DNA of 64,000 bases from Akkermansia muciniphila (GTDB lineage: Bacteria > Verrucomicrobiota > Verrucomicrobiia > Limisphaerales > UBA9464), in NCBI GenBank assembly GCA_945861565.1, contig CAMAUY010000001.1:1-64000 (forward strand). Reading direction: 5' to 3'. Shown here piece after piece: positions 19,339-28,867 of this stretch. Made by a program: the position numbers and the translations under genes. The first letter of the stretch is position 1; every line of letters begins with the position of its first letter. The notes beneath the pieces are model-generated. The model made no database searches, had not been told where the DNA came from, and saw nothing but the letters and a program-made list of their open reading frames with translations.

Positions 19339-20772
19339 TCAAGCGGTGGCACCGGAGTCGGCCTGAGCGGCCATTCGTTTCGCCTTCCGATCCCAATACC
19401 ACGCAACGATAACCGTAATCTCGTAGAGGATCTCGAGCGGCAGGAACAAGATTACCATGTTGATCGGGTTGCCGTCCGGGGTGATGAACCCGGCGATGAC
19501 CAACCCGATGACCACCCAGTACATTCGGAACGACGAAAGTTTGGCGGCGTCCAGGATGCCGATCTTGACCAGGGTGAGGAGCACGAGCGGCAGCTGGAAG
19601 GCGACGCCCATACCCACCATAAACCAGAGTACGAACGAGATATACTGCTCGGCTTGCCATTGGTCGGAACCGAAGCCCAGCCAATTCGAGAAACTGACCG
19701 TTGTACTGAGGCAGATAATGAGGAAAACGAGGTAGCAAAGGGTTACCCCGAGCAAAAACAGAAACGAAGCCCAACCGGCGACTTTGTAGAGAAACTTCTT
19801 CTCAGGGACGTGGAGGGCTGGAAGTACGAACTGGCCGATAAAGAGGAGGAGGAACGGAGCCGCCACCGTAAGTCCACCGTAGAGCGCGATCTGCATCACG
19901 ATGTTGAAGGCGCTGATGGGGCCGAAGTTCTTCAAGTCAACCGTCGATTGACGGGTGGCGGAGACGGGTGGATTTGTCTCCAACTGAAAAGCCGCGACCC
20001 AATTGGTGCCGATCTGCACCGGGGTAAGCCTGTACACGGAGCTCACATTTGTTGGGACTCCCGGCAATGAACTACCGAGGGTGGCTTCCCGGCCGATCAC
20101 ATTGGTGCCTACCAGATACGTGATCGAATGATTGGATGTGATCCGTTTGTTCATGGCCTGCTCAAGCGGCCATTTCAGAAAACCCGTGATATAATTGGCA
20201 CCGCTCAGGCAGAGAATGAAGGAGACCGCGTAGGCTACCGCACACTTGATGAAGGTCCAGCGAAGGTCCTCGAGGTGTTCGATAAATGTTTTGACGGGTC
20301 CGCCACCCTCGTCTTCCGCGATAGGTTCCAAGTCGGATTCAGGAGTGTGATGCCACGAAGATTTTGAGTGAGGCGAAGAATACGGCTGCATGGCCGATTC
20401 GTGCCCTGACTCGTGCCCTGACTCGTGCCCCGACTCGTGCCCCGACTCGTGCCCTGACCCGTGCCCCGACTCGTGCCCCGACTCGTGCCCTGACCCGTGC
20501 CCCGACTCGTGCCCCGACTCGTGCCCTGACCCGTGCCCTGACCCGTGCCCTGACTCGTGCCCTGACTCGTGCCCTGACTCGTGCCCTGGCTCGTGCCCTG
20601 GCTCGTGCCCTGGCTCGTGCCCTGGCTCGGGGCTTGGCTCGGGCGTCGGCTCGGGCGTCGGCTCGGGCCCTGGCTCGGGGCTTGGCTTGTGAGCAGGGTC
20701 CGGAGCGCTAGGGGACAAGTCCTTGGGATTTTCGCCCATGAAACGGGGAATCAGTCGGCCGAAAAACGGCAA
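19339..20772 (-). CDS. tatC: Sec-independent protein translocase TatC with His-rich tetrapeptide-repeat N-terminal extension
   Basis: FIEHLEDLRWTFIKCAVAYAVSFIL; FVLWFMVGMGVAFQLPLVLLTLVKIGIL; VIGLVIAGFITPDGNPINMVILFLPLEILYEITV. Start may be MGENPKDLS at 20739. Confidence 0.93.
   Translation of the reverse strand: MPFFGRLIPRFMGENPKDLSPSAPDPAHKPSPEPGPEPTPEPTPEPSPEPGHEPGHEPGHEPGHESGHESGHESGHGSGHGSGHESGHESGHGSGHESGHESGHGSGHESGHESGHESGHESGHESAMQPYSSPHSKSSWHHTPESDLEPIAEDEGGGPVKTFIEHLEDLRWTFIKCAVAYAVSFILCLSGANYITGFLKWPLEQAMNKRITSNHSITYLVGTNVIGREATLGSSLPGVPTNVSSVYRLTPVQIGTNWVAAFQLETNPPVSATRQSTVDLKNFGPISAFNIVMQIALYGGLTVAAPFLLLFIGQFVLPALHVPEKKFLYKVAGWASFLFLLGVTLCYLVFLIICLSTTVSFSNWLGFGSDQWQAEQYISFVLWFMVGMGVAFQLPLVLLTLVKIGILDAAKLSSFRMYWVVIGLVIAGFITPDGNPINMVILFLPLEILYEITVIVAWYWDRKAKRMAAQADSGATA
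20396..20640 (-). repeat. 12-bp tandem repeat (ggcacgagtcag-type) encoding about 19 GH[E/G][S/P] units in TatC
   Basis: Consecutive tcgtgccc[t/c]gac units; coding strand reads GHEPGHEPGHEPGHESGHESGHESGHGS...GHESGHES. Confidence 0.95.
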
Positions 20773-20823
20773 CGGCGGTCATCGACCGCCGTTGCGCCCA
20801 GTTCGGTGGGAAAACGTGTGGAC

Positions 20824-21087
20824 CTATTTGGACTGGGCAATCGAGTCTGTGGGACGGTGGGGACCTGGGGGCGTGGGAGGATGCGCTTCCTCGTCGAAGG
20901 CCCGTTGCACTTCGTCCTGGACATCGCGGGAGGCCTTCTTGAACTCCTTGATGCCAGTGCCCACGCCCTTCATCAGTTCAGGCACTTTCTTGGCTCCGAA
21001 CAGCACCAAAACGACGATGGCGATCCACATGATCTCGGTGCCACCGATCCCGGCCAGCACCGGCGAGAATTGAGAAATAGTGATCAT
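20824..21087 (-). CDS. tatA: Twin-arginine translocase TatA/TatE family subunit
   Basis: [37 protein letters not shown]; directly upstream of tatC. Confidence 0.95.
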   Translation of the reverse strand: MITISQFSPVLAGIGGTEIMWIAIVVLVLFGAKKVPELMKGVGTGIKEFKKASRDVQDEVQRAFDEEAHPPTPPGPHRPTDSIAQSK

Positions 21088-21310
21088 TGTGATGGGAACC
21101 TAGAGACGCGGCGCCGGTTGCACAAGGGGCAATTGAATGGGACCTGTCAGCGTGCAAGCCTTGGTGAATTTGGTCTCGGGCGCGGTCTCGCACCGACCGT
21201 CGAGTCATATGGCCGCAAGCTTGCGAAACCCCTTACCTACCCTTTGAGATGGTACAGATGGTACCTATGCAGTCGGTCGGATGCCTTTGAACCGGGCTGA
21301 TGAAAATGGT

Positions 21311-21381
21311 GCGCGGTACAGGGTTCGAACCTGTGACCCCTACAGTGTCAATGTAGTGCTCTACCACTGAGCTAACCGCGC
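21311..21381 (-). tRNA. tRNA-Val (anticodon GAC); CCA-containing 3' end extends to 21307
   Basis: Minus strand GCGCGGTTAGCTCAGTGGTAGAGCACTACATTGACACTGTAGGGGTCACAGGTTCGAACCCTGTACCGCGC-ACCA. The cloverleaf closes and the loop is TTGACAC. Confidence 0.96.
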
Positions 21382-21447
21382 GTCTGTCAGAAGCGGCGTG
21401 CAATCTACGGTTCGACCCGGGTGAGGCAAGGTCTTTTTCCAAAGCCG

Positions 21448-22467
21448 TTACAGTTGCAACCCGGATTGCATCTTTTCGGCGAGGCGTTTCGTGAATTCCT
21501 CGGCCGCGTTGTAGCCGGAGATTTTCAGTTTCGTCTGGAATGCCGCCACCTCGATCAGGCGGGCCAGATCACGCCCCGGCCGCACCGGAATGGTCATCCG
21601 CGGCACCGGAATCCCCAACAGTTCTTCGTACACCTGATCCAGCCCTAAACGGTCCACCTCCTTGGCGTCGTCCCAGTTTTTCAGCTCCACCAGCACGTCG
21701 ACGCGCTTCTCGCGCCGGATGGCCCCGACGCCGAACGTGGCGGCGACATTGATAATCCCGATGCCGCGCACTTCCATCAAATTGCGGCCTTCCTCCTTCG
21801 CCGTGCCTACCAGTTCGCGCCCTTCCCGGAGTTGCAGCAGGACCACGTCGTCGGCGACCAGGCTGTAGCCGCGTTCAAGCAGTCCCAACACGGCTTCGCT
21901 CTTGCCGATGCCGCTCTCCCCTTGAACGATCACTCCCACTCCCTGAATGTCCACCATGCAGCCATGGACTTGCCCGGTCGGAGCAAACATGTCTTCGAGC
22001 GCCAGCGTCGCCAGATTAATGAACTTCATGGTGATCCATTCGCTCTCGAAGACGGGAACGCCCGCTGCATCGGCGGCATCAATCAGACTTTCCTCGGGTT
22101 TGAGACCACGACAAAAAACGACGCAAGGAATCCGGTGCGCGAACAATTCACGGTACCGGGTCTCGCGGATTTGACGGTCGAGCGAACGGAGATAGGCCGT
22201 CTCGACCTTGCCCATGACCTGCACACGACGCGGGGCAAAGTATTGCTTGAAACCGCTCAGGACGAGGCCAGGGCGGTTCACGGTGGGTTCGCGGATTGGG
22301 CGTTGGAGCCCGTTCTCGCCTGCGAGCTGCCGCATCTTGAGGGCTTCGGAGTGTTTGGCGAAGAATTGTCGTACCGTGATAGGCGCCTTTTTCGGGGAAT
22401 TCATAGAAGGGGTTGCCATGCCAGCCGTGCGGGCCGGCGACCCGTCAGGGCAGGCTGTTTCATTCAA
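21448..22467 (-). CDS. hprK: HPr kinase/phosphorylase
   Basis: VHGCMVDIQGVGVIVQGESGIGKSEAVLGLLERGYSLVADDVVLL; LMEVRGIGIINVAATFG; IPVRPGRDLARLIEVAA. Confidence 0.95.
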   Translation of the reverse strand: MNETACPDGSPARTAGMATPSMNSPKKAPITVRQFFAKHSEALKMRQLAGENGLQRPIREPTVNRPGLVLSGFKQYFAPRRVQVMGKVETAYLRSLDRQIRETRYRELFAHRIPCVVFCRGLKPEESLIDAADAAGVPVFESEWITMKFINLATLALEDMFAPTGQVHGCMVDIQGVGVIVQGESGIGKSEAVLGLLERGYSLVADDVVLLQLREGRELVGTAKEEGRNLMEVRGIGIINVAATFGVGAIRREKRVDVLVELKNWDDAKEVDRLGLDQVYEELLGIPVPRMTIPVRPGRDLARLIEVAAFQTKLKISGYNAAEEFTKRLAEKMQSGLQL

Positions 22468-23411
22468 GCGGCATTCTTGATGCCTGTCGAGCCGGGAACC
22501 ATCGCGACCTTGGCCAACTCGAGGGCGCCGACCGGTACGGAGTCTTCCCGCAATCCGGCGAGAGCCACTCGGGGCCCGGGTTGGAAAGAGTCCATGACAT
22601 ACCGCGGGAGTTGGTTTTCGACGCGGGATCGCAGGGGTTCACCCAGCAGGGCGAGTCCACCCCCAAGAATAATGATCTCGGGGTGGAGTAAATTTACGAC
22701 ATGCGACAACCCAAAAGCGAGGTCGTCGACCGTCTCGTCCAGCAACCGCGTTGCGAGGATATCGTGGGCCGCGAGAGCGGCTGTGAGGTGGCGTGCCTCG
22801 CTTCCCGGAGAACGGACACACAGTTGTCCGAGCAGCGTATGCGGATCGAGGACGATGGCTTCACGGATTCTTTGATCCACGGCCCAGCCGGAACACCGCT
22901 TCTCGAGGAGCGTTCCCGTGCGGTCGAGTCGGATGTGACCAATTTCAGCCTCGCCCGGTTTGGCCCCGTGATAAATCCGTCCATCCACTACCAGTCCGCC
23001 GCCGACGCCGCTGCCGAGGGTGATATAAAAAACGGGATTCGAACCACGCCCGGATCCATGGTGGGCTTCGCCGAGGGCCCCTGTATTGGCGTCGTTGTCG
23101 ATGGCCACCGGGAGATGGGTTCGCTCGCGCAACCATTCTCCGAGCTCAAAATCCGACCAACCCATGATTTGATGCGAGCAGCAAATCCGGCCCGTTCCCC
23201 AATCCACGGGCCCACCAAAGCCGACCCCCACGGCCGCCGGGTGCCAGCGGTGGAGCAGGGGCGGCAAGGTCGAGGCAATTTGCGATCGGATGCCAGCGCC
23301 GCCGCTGGCAGGATCGACGGTGAATCGGTGCCGCTCGACGATCGAGCCGGTGGCATTTCCGGCGACGACCTGCAATTTGGTGCCGCCAATTTCGATTCCA
23401 ACAAAATGCAT
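22464..23411 (-). CDS. ROK family sugar kinase (glucokinase-like)
   Basis: MHFVGIEIGGTKLQVVAGN; IDNDANTGALGEAHHGSGRGSNPVFYITLGSGVGGGLVVDG. 4-bp overlap with hprK. Confidence 0.93.
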   Translation of the reverse strand: MHFVGIEIGGTKLQVVAGNATGSIVERHRFTVDPASGGAGIRSQIASTLPPLLHRWHPAAVGVGFGGPVDWGTGRICCSHQIMGWSDFELGEWLRERTHLPVAIDNDANTGALGEAHHGSGRGSNPVFYITLGSGVGGGLVVDGRIYHGAKPGEAEIGHIRLDRTGTLLEKRCSGWAVDQRIREAIVLDPHTLLGQLCVRSPGSEARHLTAALAAHDILATRLLDETVDDLAFGLSHVVNLLHPEIIILGGGLALLGEPLRSRVENQLPRYVMDSFQPGPRVALAGLREDSVPVGALELAKVAMVPGSTGIKNAA

Positions 23412-23442
23412 GAGGGGATTGAGTCGATCGTGCTTTGAATTT

Positions 23443-26400
23443 TCAGCCAGGCTCTGAGCCCCAATCGCACAACGATTCGACGGCGGCGGCGGATCCGTCC
23501 CGCAACCAGCCGTCCAGTTGCGCGGGGTCCTTTAGTTGCTGGCCGCGCTGGCGGGAAACCGCCACAAATTGGCAGGCCACCTCGGGCAATGCCGTCAGAT
23601 CACTCCAAAGTTTTTCGAATTGGAGCACGGGGAAGACATCCTCCTGGCCGTGCCCCCACCGCTTCTTAACCTCCTTAAGCGTGATATAGGTTGGCAGGCG
23701 GGCGGCGAGGATTCGAACGGCGTCCGTGATCTTTTCGGCCGGCCCGGGGCCTGCCTGGGGATCGTTTCCCGCGAGTATATCCGCCCGCGACAGGCCGAAG
23801 ACCGTCAGCAGGCGGTCGAGATCAATCCAGGTGGTCATCGAGTTGTAGTAGCGGAGGCGGAATTCCTGGTCCTCCCGCGGGAGGGCCAATCCCTCGATCA
23901 GGCGGACCGATCGGTTGATTCGGGCCAACCCTCCACCCCGGTCCTCGAGACGGCGGGAGATGACTTCGAAGGAAAGAGTCACACCGCGTTCCGCGTGCAT
24001 ACCGAGCAACCCGGGATCCACACACGCCCCCAGGGTATCGATGTTGTGAAGGAGAAAATACTTCAGCTGCGGCCGCTCCCGCAGCAGACCTGCCAAGACC
24101 CCGTTTCGCAGCAGATTCGGAAACTCGTAAAAATGCCCGACTGGGTGCAGACACTGCAGCGGCACGTTGTCGGTATAATCGGAGGCCTCGGGCGCGGATC
24201 GCGCCCAGCGGATGAGGGCGGTGCGCAGGCTATCGCGAACTTTTTGCTGCTGTTCGTCCAAGCGCTGCTGAGGCATCTCCTCCCAGGCAAACCGCAAGTC
24301 ACGCTCGGTCGGCACAAGCCGGAGTCCAACGCTTCGCCCAGGGGAGAGGCGCAACGGCCCCGGATAGCTTGGAAAATCCGGCCGATCGAGAAACGCGGCG
24401 GTCGGGCCATGCGTCAGATGGCTGGTCGTAAATACGTGCGGTATCGGGGCTCCGGCGAGGCGTGAACTCTGCCGGGATTTCGCCAGATGCACGTCCAGAA
24501 ACGTCCGATGCCGACCGGCAAACTGGTGAAAGGGACTCAATGCTTTGCAGATGCCGGCTCCCTGCGTCCAGCGCGATCCCGCACCGGCCGAAAGCGTGAT
24601 GACCGCCACCTCGCCGTTCTGCATGATTTTTTCCCCTCGCCGCCGCCACCCCTCGGCGTCGGATCCTCCCGATGCCACCTCTTGAACATCGGAATCCCCG
24701 ACATCCTCGATGCTCGTGTCCGCGCGAAGACGATTCTGTGCGAGTCCGATTCGTCCGCTACGCAAGTCCGCCCGGATCTGCTCGTGTTGCACCCGGTCAA
24801 ATCCATTCTCGTTGAGCAGGGACGTCAACGAATCGCTGCCCGACGCCACTCCCCGCCCGCGCGGCAGTAAGACGTCGAAGAGCCCCGACGCTAATCCGCG
24901 AAACGCGTCGATGCTGCGGGCCGCATTCCCCACGCGGTCGAGTTCGGCTCGTCGGGCGGGGGTCAGTTCGTGCCGCTGCTGACGCAAGAGACGAGGAATC
25001 GTGAGCGTATAATATCCAGCTGGCATGAGAGCGCCTTCGCCCGTCAGCAAATCCGCCCGGGTGCCGTGTTCGTTGATGGCATAGTCAAAAACCACCGGCT
25101 CCATTGCAAAGGGAAGGGCGTGCTGCAGCTCGCGTCGCGTGTTGGAAAGAATCTCCTGAAGGCGTGATTGCGCCGCCTTCTTTCGCCGTGGATCAACTAT
25201 GAATCCCATGCCTCCCCCGGACATGCCGCCCAACATCCAGAACCCCCAAAAATCCTCGCCAAATTCCGCCTCCACTCGCGCAATCAATTGTTCCGTATAG
25301 TAATTGGTGGCCCACGGGATGATGGCCTGGATGGGCCCGCGAAAATTGCGAGTCGTGGCCTTGCCCAGCCCTCGGATGTCCCCTTGTTTCAGGGCGGCGA
25401 GGATTTCATCCAGAATGCCCAACGCATCGCGTCGAGCCTCCCATTCCTTCCCGGACCGTAATAAGTACTTCTCCGTGACCATCTCCAGGATGGGACCGAC
25501 GTTTTGGGCCATGCCGCCGTGGACGACGACTAGGGAGTCCTGCAGTTTTTGTCGCGTTTCCTCCGACACGGCATCCCGCCCGAGAATCCGGTGCGCTGGC
25601 ATCAGACGCCCGCGGCTGATCCCCCACTCCGGATCGCCTTCGGCCGACAGAACACCTTCGATCAGCTTCATCCCCGGCCAGACGCCCCCCGAGTCCTGCC
25701 AACCCCCGCCGGAGCCCCCGAGCCATTCTCCCAGCAGTGCCCGGGCGAGAACCAGGCGCCGTTCGGATTCCTCCAAGGGACCGGTGAGTGACGCCGCCTG
25801 GCCGGTCGCCCGCATGCAGACGCTAATCAAGGCTCCCAAGAGGTTCGTGGAAACCGCCAGACGCGATCCCTTCGGGATGTCGTTGACCGACGAAACAATC
25901 TCCAATCCGCGCCCGGGCCCGGCCAACCGCGCAAGCAGGTCAGCGAGCGATTGTCCCGAGCCCTCAATCCCCGGTGGCACGACGCCCGATGCAATCACCG
26001 CTGCCTTCAGCAATCCAAGGTAGTCCTGGGCGAAATCAAAGACCTCCGCCAGGGACGTGAGATCGGAGCTTGTTCCCAGATCGACCGACGTCAGCCGCAG
26101 CACCGGCTCATCCAGAACCCGCAACCAAGCGCTCAACGGGGGCCGTGGTTCCGGATCCCGGCCGTGCACCCCGAGGTCTACCGAAATGTTTAGGACGCGC
26201 GCTCCCTCCGGGAAATCCATCCCGAGGAAAAAAATGTCGCTCCACGCCGAATGCGTCAGATCCATTCGCACCGGCGTCAGCTCACGAAGAATCGGATACG
26301 AGCCATCCGGACCGCACTGCAACAGTTCCCGCCGCAGTCGCAAGGGCTGATCCATGGGGTGACCCATTCGGAACATCCACTGATTTCCGCGCACCGTGCG

Positions 26401-26829
26401 CACACTCCGCCGGACTTGATCGGCGAGTGTCTGGAAAGCGAGCCGTTGATACGCCGAGGCGAGCGCCGAACAAAGTCCGTCCGAGGCTCCTCCTTTTTCC
26501 TGCACGGCCAAGAACGTGTCGATCGCCTCCTCGAACCGCCGGTCGAGCAGCAGTTCGAAACCAGGGAAGGGAATGAGGGGCGGTTGTCCAACCGTTCGGC
26601 CGGGTGTCGCCGTGGCAAGGAGTGGCGGCAGATGAAAACGGTGCAGGGCGTAGAGAAAAAAGAGCGCGCGCACCCGTTCATAGAGGTTGTCGCTGCGGCG
26701 GCGGAAAAGATCCAGTTCAGCGGCGGCGGCGAGCAGTTCGGATGCGTTGACCCCGCGACACATCCCATCGAGCGATTGATTCCGCACGATCGGATCCGAC
26801 GAAGTGATGAGGTCGCAAAGACGGTGCAT
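23443..26829 (-). CDS. Bifunctional protein: N-terminal GHMP-type sugar kinase plus C-terminal UDPGP-type sugar nucleotidyltransferase
   Basis: N-terminal: [38 protein letters not shown] (GHMP motif 2-like), [13 protein letters not shown]-terminal: [63 protein letters not shown]. Confidence 0.75.
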   Translation of the reverse strand: MHRLCDLITSSDPIVRNQSLDGMCRGVNASELLAAAAELDLFRRRSDNLYERVRALFFLYALHRFHLPPLLATATPGRTVGQPPLIPFPGFELLLDRRFEEAIDTFLAVQEKGGASDGLCSALASAYQRLAFQTLADQVRRSVRTVRGNQWMFRMGHPMDQPLRLRRELLQCGPDGSYPILRELTPVRMDLTHSAWSDIFFLGMDFPEGARVLNISVDLGVHGRDPEPRPPLSAWLRVLDEPVLRLTSVDLGTSSDLTSLAEVFDFAQDYLGLLKAAVIASGVVPPGIEGSGQSLADLLARLAGPGRGLEIVSSVNDIPKGSRLAVSTNLLGALISVCMRATGQAASLTGPLEESERRLVLARALLGEWLGGSGGGWQDSGGVWPGMKLIEGVLSAEGDPEWGISRGRLMPAHRILGRDAVSEETRQKLQDSLVVVHGGMAQNVGPILEMVTEKYLLRSGKEWEARRDALGILDEILAALKQGDIRGLGKATTRNFRGPIQAIIPWATNYYTEQLIARVEAEFGEDFWGFWMLGGMSGGGMGFIVDPRRKKAAQSRLQEILSNTRRELQHALPFAMEPVVFDYAINEHGTRADLLTGEGALMPAGYYTLTIPRLLRQQRHELTPARRAELDRVGNAARSIDAFRGLASGLFDVLLPRGRGVASGSDSLTSLLNENGFDRVQHEQIRADLRSGRIGLAQNRLRADTSIEDVGDSDVQEVASGGSDAEGWRRRGEKIMQNGEVAVITLSAGAGSRWTQGAGICKALSPFHQFAGRHRTFLDVHLAKSRQSSRLAGAPIPHVFTTSHLTHGPTAAFLDRPDFPSYPGPLRLSPGRSVGLRLVPTERDLRFAWEEMPQQRLDEQQQKVRDSLRTALIRWARSAPEASDYTDNVPLQCLHPVGHFYEFPNLLRNGVLAGLLRERPQLKYFLLHNIDTLGACVDPGLLGMHAERGVTLSFEVISRRLEDRGGGLARINRSVRLIEGLALPREDQEFRLRYYNSMTTWIDLDRLLTVFGLSRADILAGNDPQAGPGPAEKITDAVRILAARLPTYITLKEVKKRWGHGQEDVFPVLQFEKLWSDLTALPEVACQFVAVSRQRGQQLKDPAQLDGWLRDGSAAAVESLCDWGSEPG

Positions 26830-26934
26830 GACAGGGGCGAAGACTCCGCGAAGGTTGGCGAACGGTCAATGTCGGGCGGTGACGCTCCGGCGGTTCCCAT
26901 TTTGCGCCGGGGGTCCGGATCTCCAACGGGCCGT

Positions 26935-27505
26935 TCCGGGGAGCCTCCGACTCCGCGCGGGGTTGCATACCCTGCGACGGGCCGAGTCGGAGGTCTGCCC
27001 CCAGGGCTGCATCAAGCCTGCCTGGGAGCGCCGGCATCCCTGCCGGCGGGTTCCAATTCCACACGCCGGTAGGATGCCGGCGAGACGCCGGCGCTCCCAG
27101 CGGGGTTCACCAGGCCCAATTCATTCTTCCACCGGTCGAGCACCTCCTGAGCCATGGCATCGCCCAGCCGGAAGTTGAGCGACTGGATCATGCCGGGATG
27201 ATCCCAGTGCGGCAGATACCCACGCGAATGCCAGCCGCGATGCGGCTCCGGCGAAACGACGTTGGGGACGACGCGCCCGGTTTCCTTCGACGACAATGGG
27301 AAACTCGGCGTGAGCGATGGCGAAGGTGGTTGGCGCGGATTCACGGCGGGATGGTGCCTGGCGACTGGTTCTGGGAGCGCTGGCGTCTCGCCGGCGTTTT
27401 GCTGTTTCTCGTTTGGGTCACTCATTTTCATTCAGCTCGCCGGCTTGTTCATCAAACTTCCCCTCACCTTTACCAACCCGCCGGCGGGACGTCAGCGCTC
27501 CCAGC
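26935..27505. repeat. REP-like palindrome cluster (families D and related)
   Basis: ctccgactccgcgcggggt; gggagcgccggcatccctgccggcgg; cggtaggatgccggcgagacgccggcgctcccag; gggagcgctggcgtctcgccggcg; ccgccggcgggacgtcagcgctcccag. Confidence 0.8.
27111..27251 (-). pseudogene. REP-associated tyrosine transposase (RAYT, IS200-like) N-terminal remnant
   Basis: PEPHRGWHSRGYLPHWDHPGMIQSLNFRLGDAMAQEVLDRWKNELG matches the RAYT N-terminal pattern RGWxSRGYLPHxDxPGxxQxxTFRLxD. Both sides run into REP palindromes. Confidence 0.7.
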
Positions 27506-27662
27506 CGCAGCTCAGTGGCCTCCAATTCATGAGCTTGATGCAGCCCTGGTCTGCCCCTGCATGGGGAAAAATCCGCTCGCCACAGTGCTCGTGGAATCAT
27601 AGCGTCTGGGGGGTTGAAGCGATTCTGCCCCCCCATTTCGTCAATGACCGGCTTAAATTTTC

Positions 27663-28442
27663 ATGCTCCCGCGTTTTCTACGTGAACTCATCAAAGGTGC
27701 TCTCAAGCGCGCCGGTTTTGATGTAATCACCAACCGGTTGCCGCCCGCAAGCCGGTATCGGCCCGTGGGCAATGGCCACACATTTTTTGAAGATGTCCGC
27801 GTGCGTGGATTTTCTCCGGGCTGGGTGTTTGATGTGGGGGCACACCACGGGAATTGGAGCCGCACGGTCCATTCAGTGTTTCCCGCCGCGCGCTTTGTTC
27901 TGGTCGAGCCGATCCGGGTGCTAATACCCGAGTTGGAGTCGCTCGCCCGTGAAATGGCCGGTTCACAGGTGGTAAACGCCGGTGCCGGAAGCCAGGCAGG
28001 TGAATTGGAGATCGAGCAGCTCACTACTTTCGACGGACAAGTTAGTTCGAGCTCCAGTTTTCTCGCTCGCGCCACCGATGGGGCCTCGAAGCAAATGGTC
28101 CGCGTACCGGTGCTCACCTTGGATTCATTGATCGACTCCGCCTCCGGTGGAACGATTCCGGACTTGGTCGAAATTGATGTCGAAGGCTACGAGCCGGAGG
28201 TGCTCAAGGGGGCTCGGCGATTATTCGGAAAGACGGAAATGTTTGTTCTCGAGATTTCTCTTTTTTCATTTTGGGGCCAGCCCATTCTGCACGAAATGCT
28301 CCAACTCATGGCCGGCTACGGCTATGTGGCGTATGACTTCGTGAGCTTTAACCGCCGACCGATCGATGGCGCACTCGGCCTCGTCGATATCGTATTCGTG
28401 CGAACAGCGTCGGCCCTCCGGACCAATTCGCGGTACGATTAA
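27663..28442 (+). CDS. FkbM family methyltransferase
   Basis: VFDVGAHHGNWSRTVHSVFPAARFVLVEPI; VPVLTLDSLID..IPDLVEIDVEGYEPEVLKGARRLF. Confidence 0.9.
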   Translation: MLPRFLRELIKGALKRAGFDVITNRLPPASRYRPVGNGHTFFEDVRVRGFSPGWVFDVGAHHGNWSRTVHSVFPAARFVLVEPIRVLIPELESLAREMAGSQVVNAGAGSQAGELEIEQLTTFDGQVSSSSSFLARATDGASKQMVRVPVLTLDSLIDSASGGTIPDLVEIDVEGYEPEVLKGARRLFGKTEMFVLEISLFSFWGQPILHEMLQLMAGYGYVAYDFVSFNRRPIDGALGLVDIVFVRTASALRTNSRYD

Positions 28443-28509
28443 TTGATTGGCGCGGGCGACCGTTTCGGTATTTCTCGAATTCCTCGGCTTTCCTCCGTCA
28501 ATCTCAATC

Positions 28510-28839
28510 ATGTTTCATTACGTCTCTCTCGCGGACGGCCAATCATGGCAACGGGGCCCCTACGCTGGCGTCGAACTCAAGGTGCTCCACCGGAATGAAG
28601 CCACCGGCGGTGTTACCGTACTGCGAAAGTTCCTGGCCGGCGTGACGGTTCCAGCCCACACCCATCCACTGGCGAACGAAACCGCTTATGTGCTCAGCGG
28701 TGAATGGGAGGAGAGCGGCGTTCCCTATGGCGCCGGCACTTGCTTCTTTGCCCCGCGGGGTGAACCCCACGGCCCGCATGTCGCCCGCACCGAGGTGCTG
28801 AGCCTGACGATCTTCGACGGACCGCTCACGGTGGCGTGA
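28510..28839 (+). CDS. Cupin domain protein (ChrR-like)
   Basis: TVLRKFLAGVTVPAHTHPLANETAYVLSGEWEESGVPYGAGTCFFAPRGEPHGPH. Confidence 0.85.
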   Translation: MFHYVSLADGQSWQRGPYAGVELKVLHRNEATGGVTVLRKFLAGVTVPAHTHPLANETAYVLSGEWEESGVPYGAGTCFFAPRGEPHGPHVARTEVLSLTIFDGPLTVA

Positions 28840-28867
28840 GTCGTTTTGTCATCGACGCCCGCCGTGC

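Noticed and set aside
20396-20640. Possible CRISPR array
   Set aside because: 12-bp contiguous tandem units with no spacers, in frame within tatC.
20364-20711. Plus-strand ORFs rich in CPDS / ALTRAPTR repeats
   Set aside because: Antisense translations of the tatC tandem repeat; low complexity with no independent support.
21233-21442. 69-aa ORF SSVVEHYIDTVGVTGSNPVPRTIF
   Set aside because: Spurious translation through tRNA-Val(GAC).
27418-27636. 72-aa minus-strand ORF (LWRADFSPCRGRPGLHQAHELEATELRLGALTSRRR)
   Set aside because: Looks like degraded or repeat-derived sequence; no confident family assignment.
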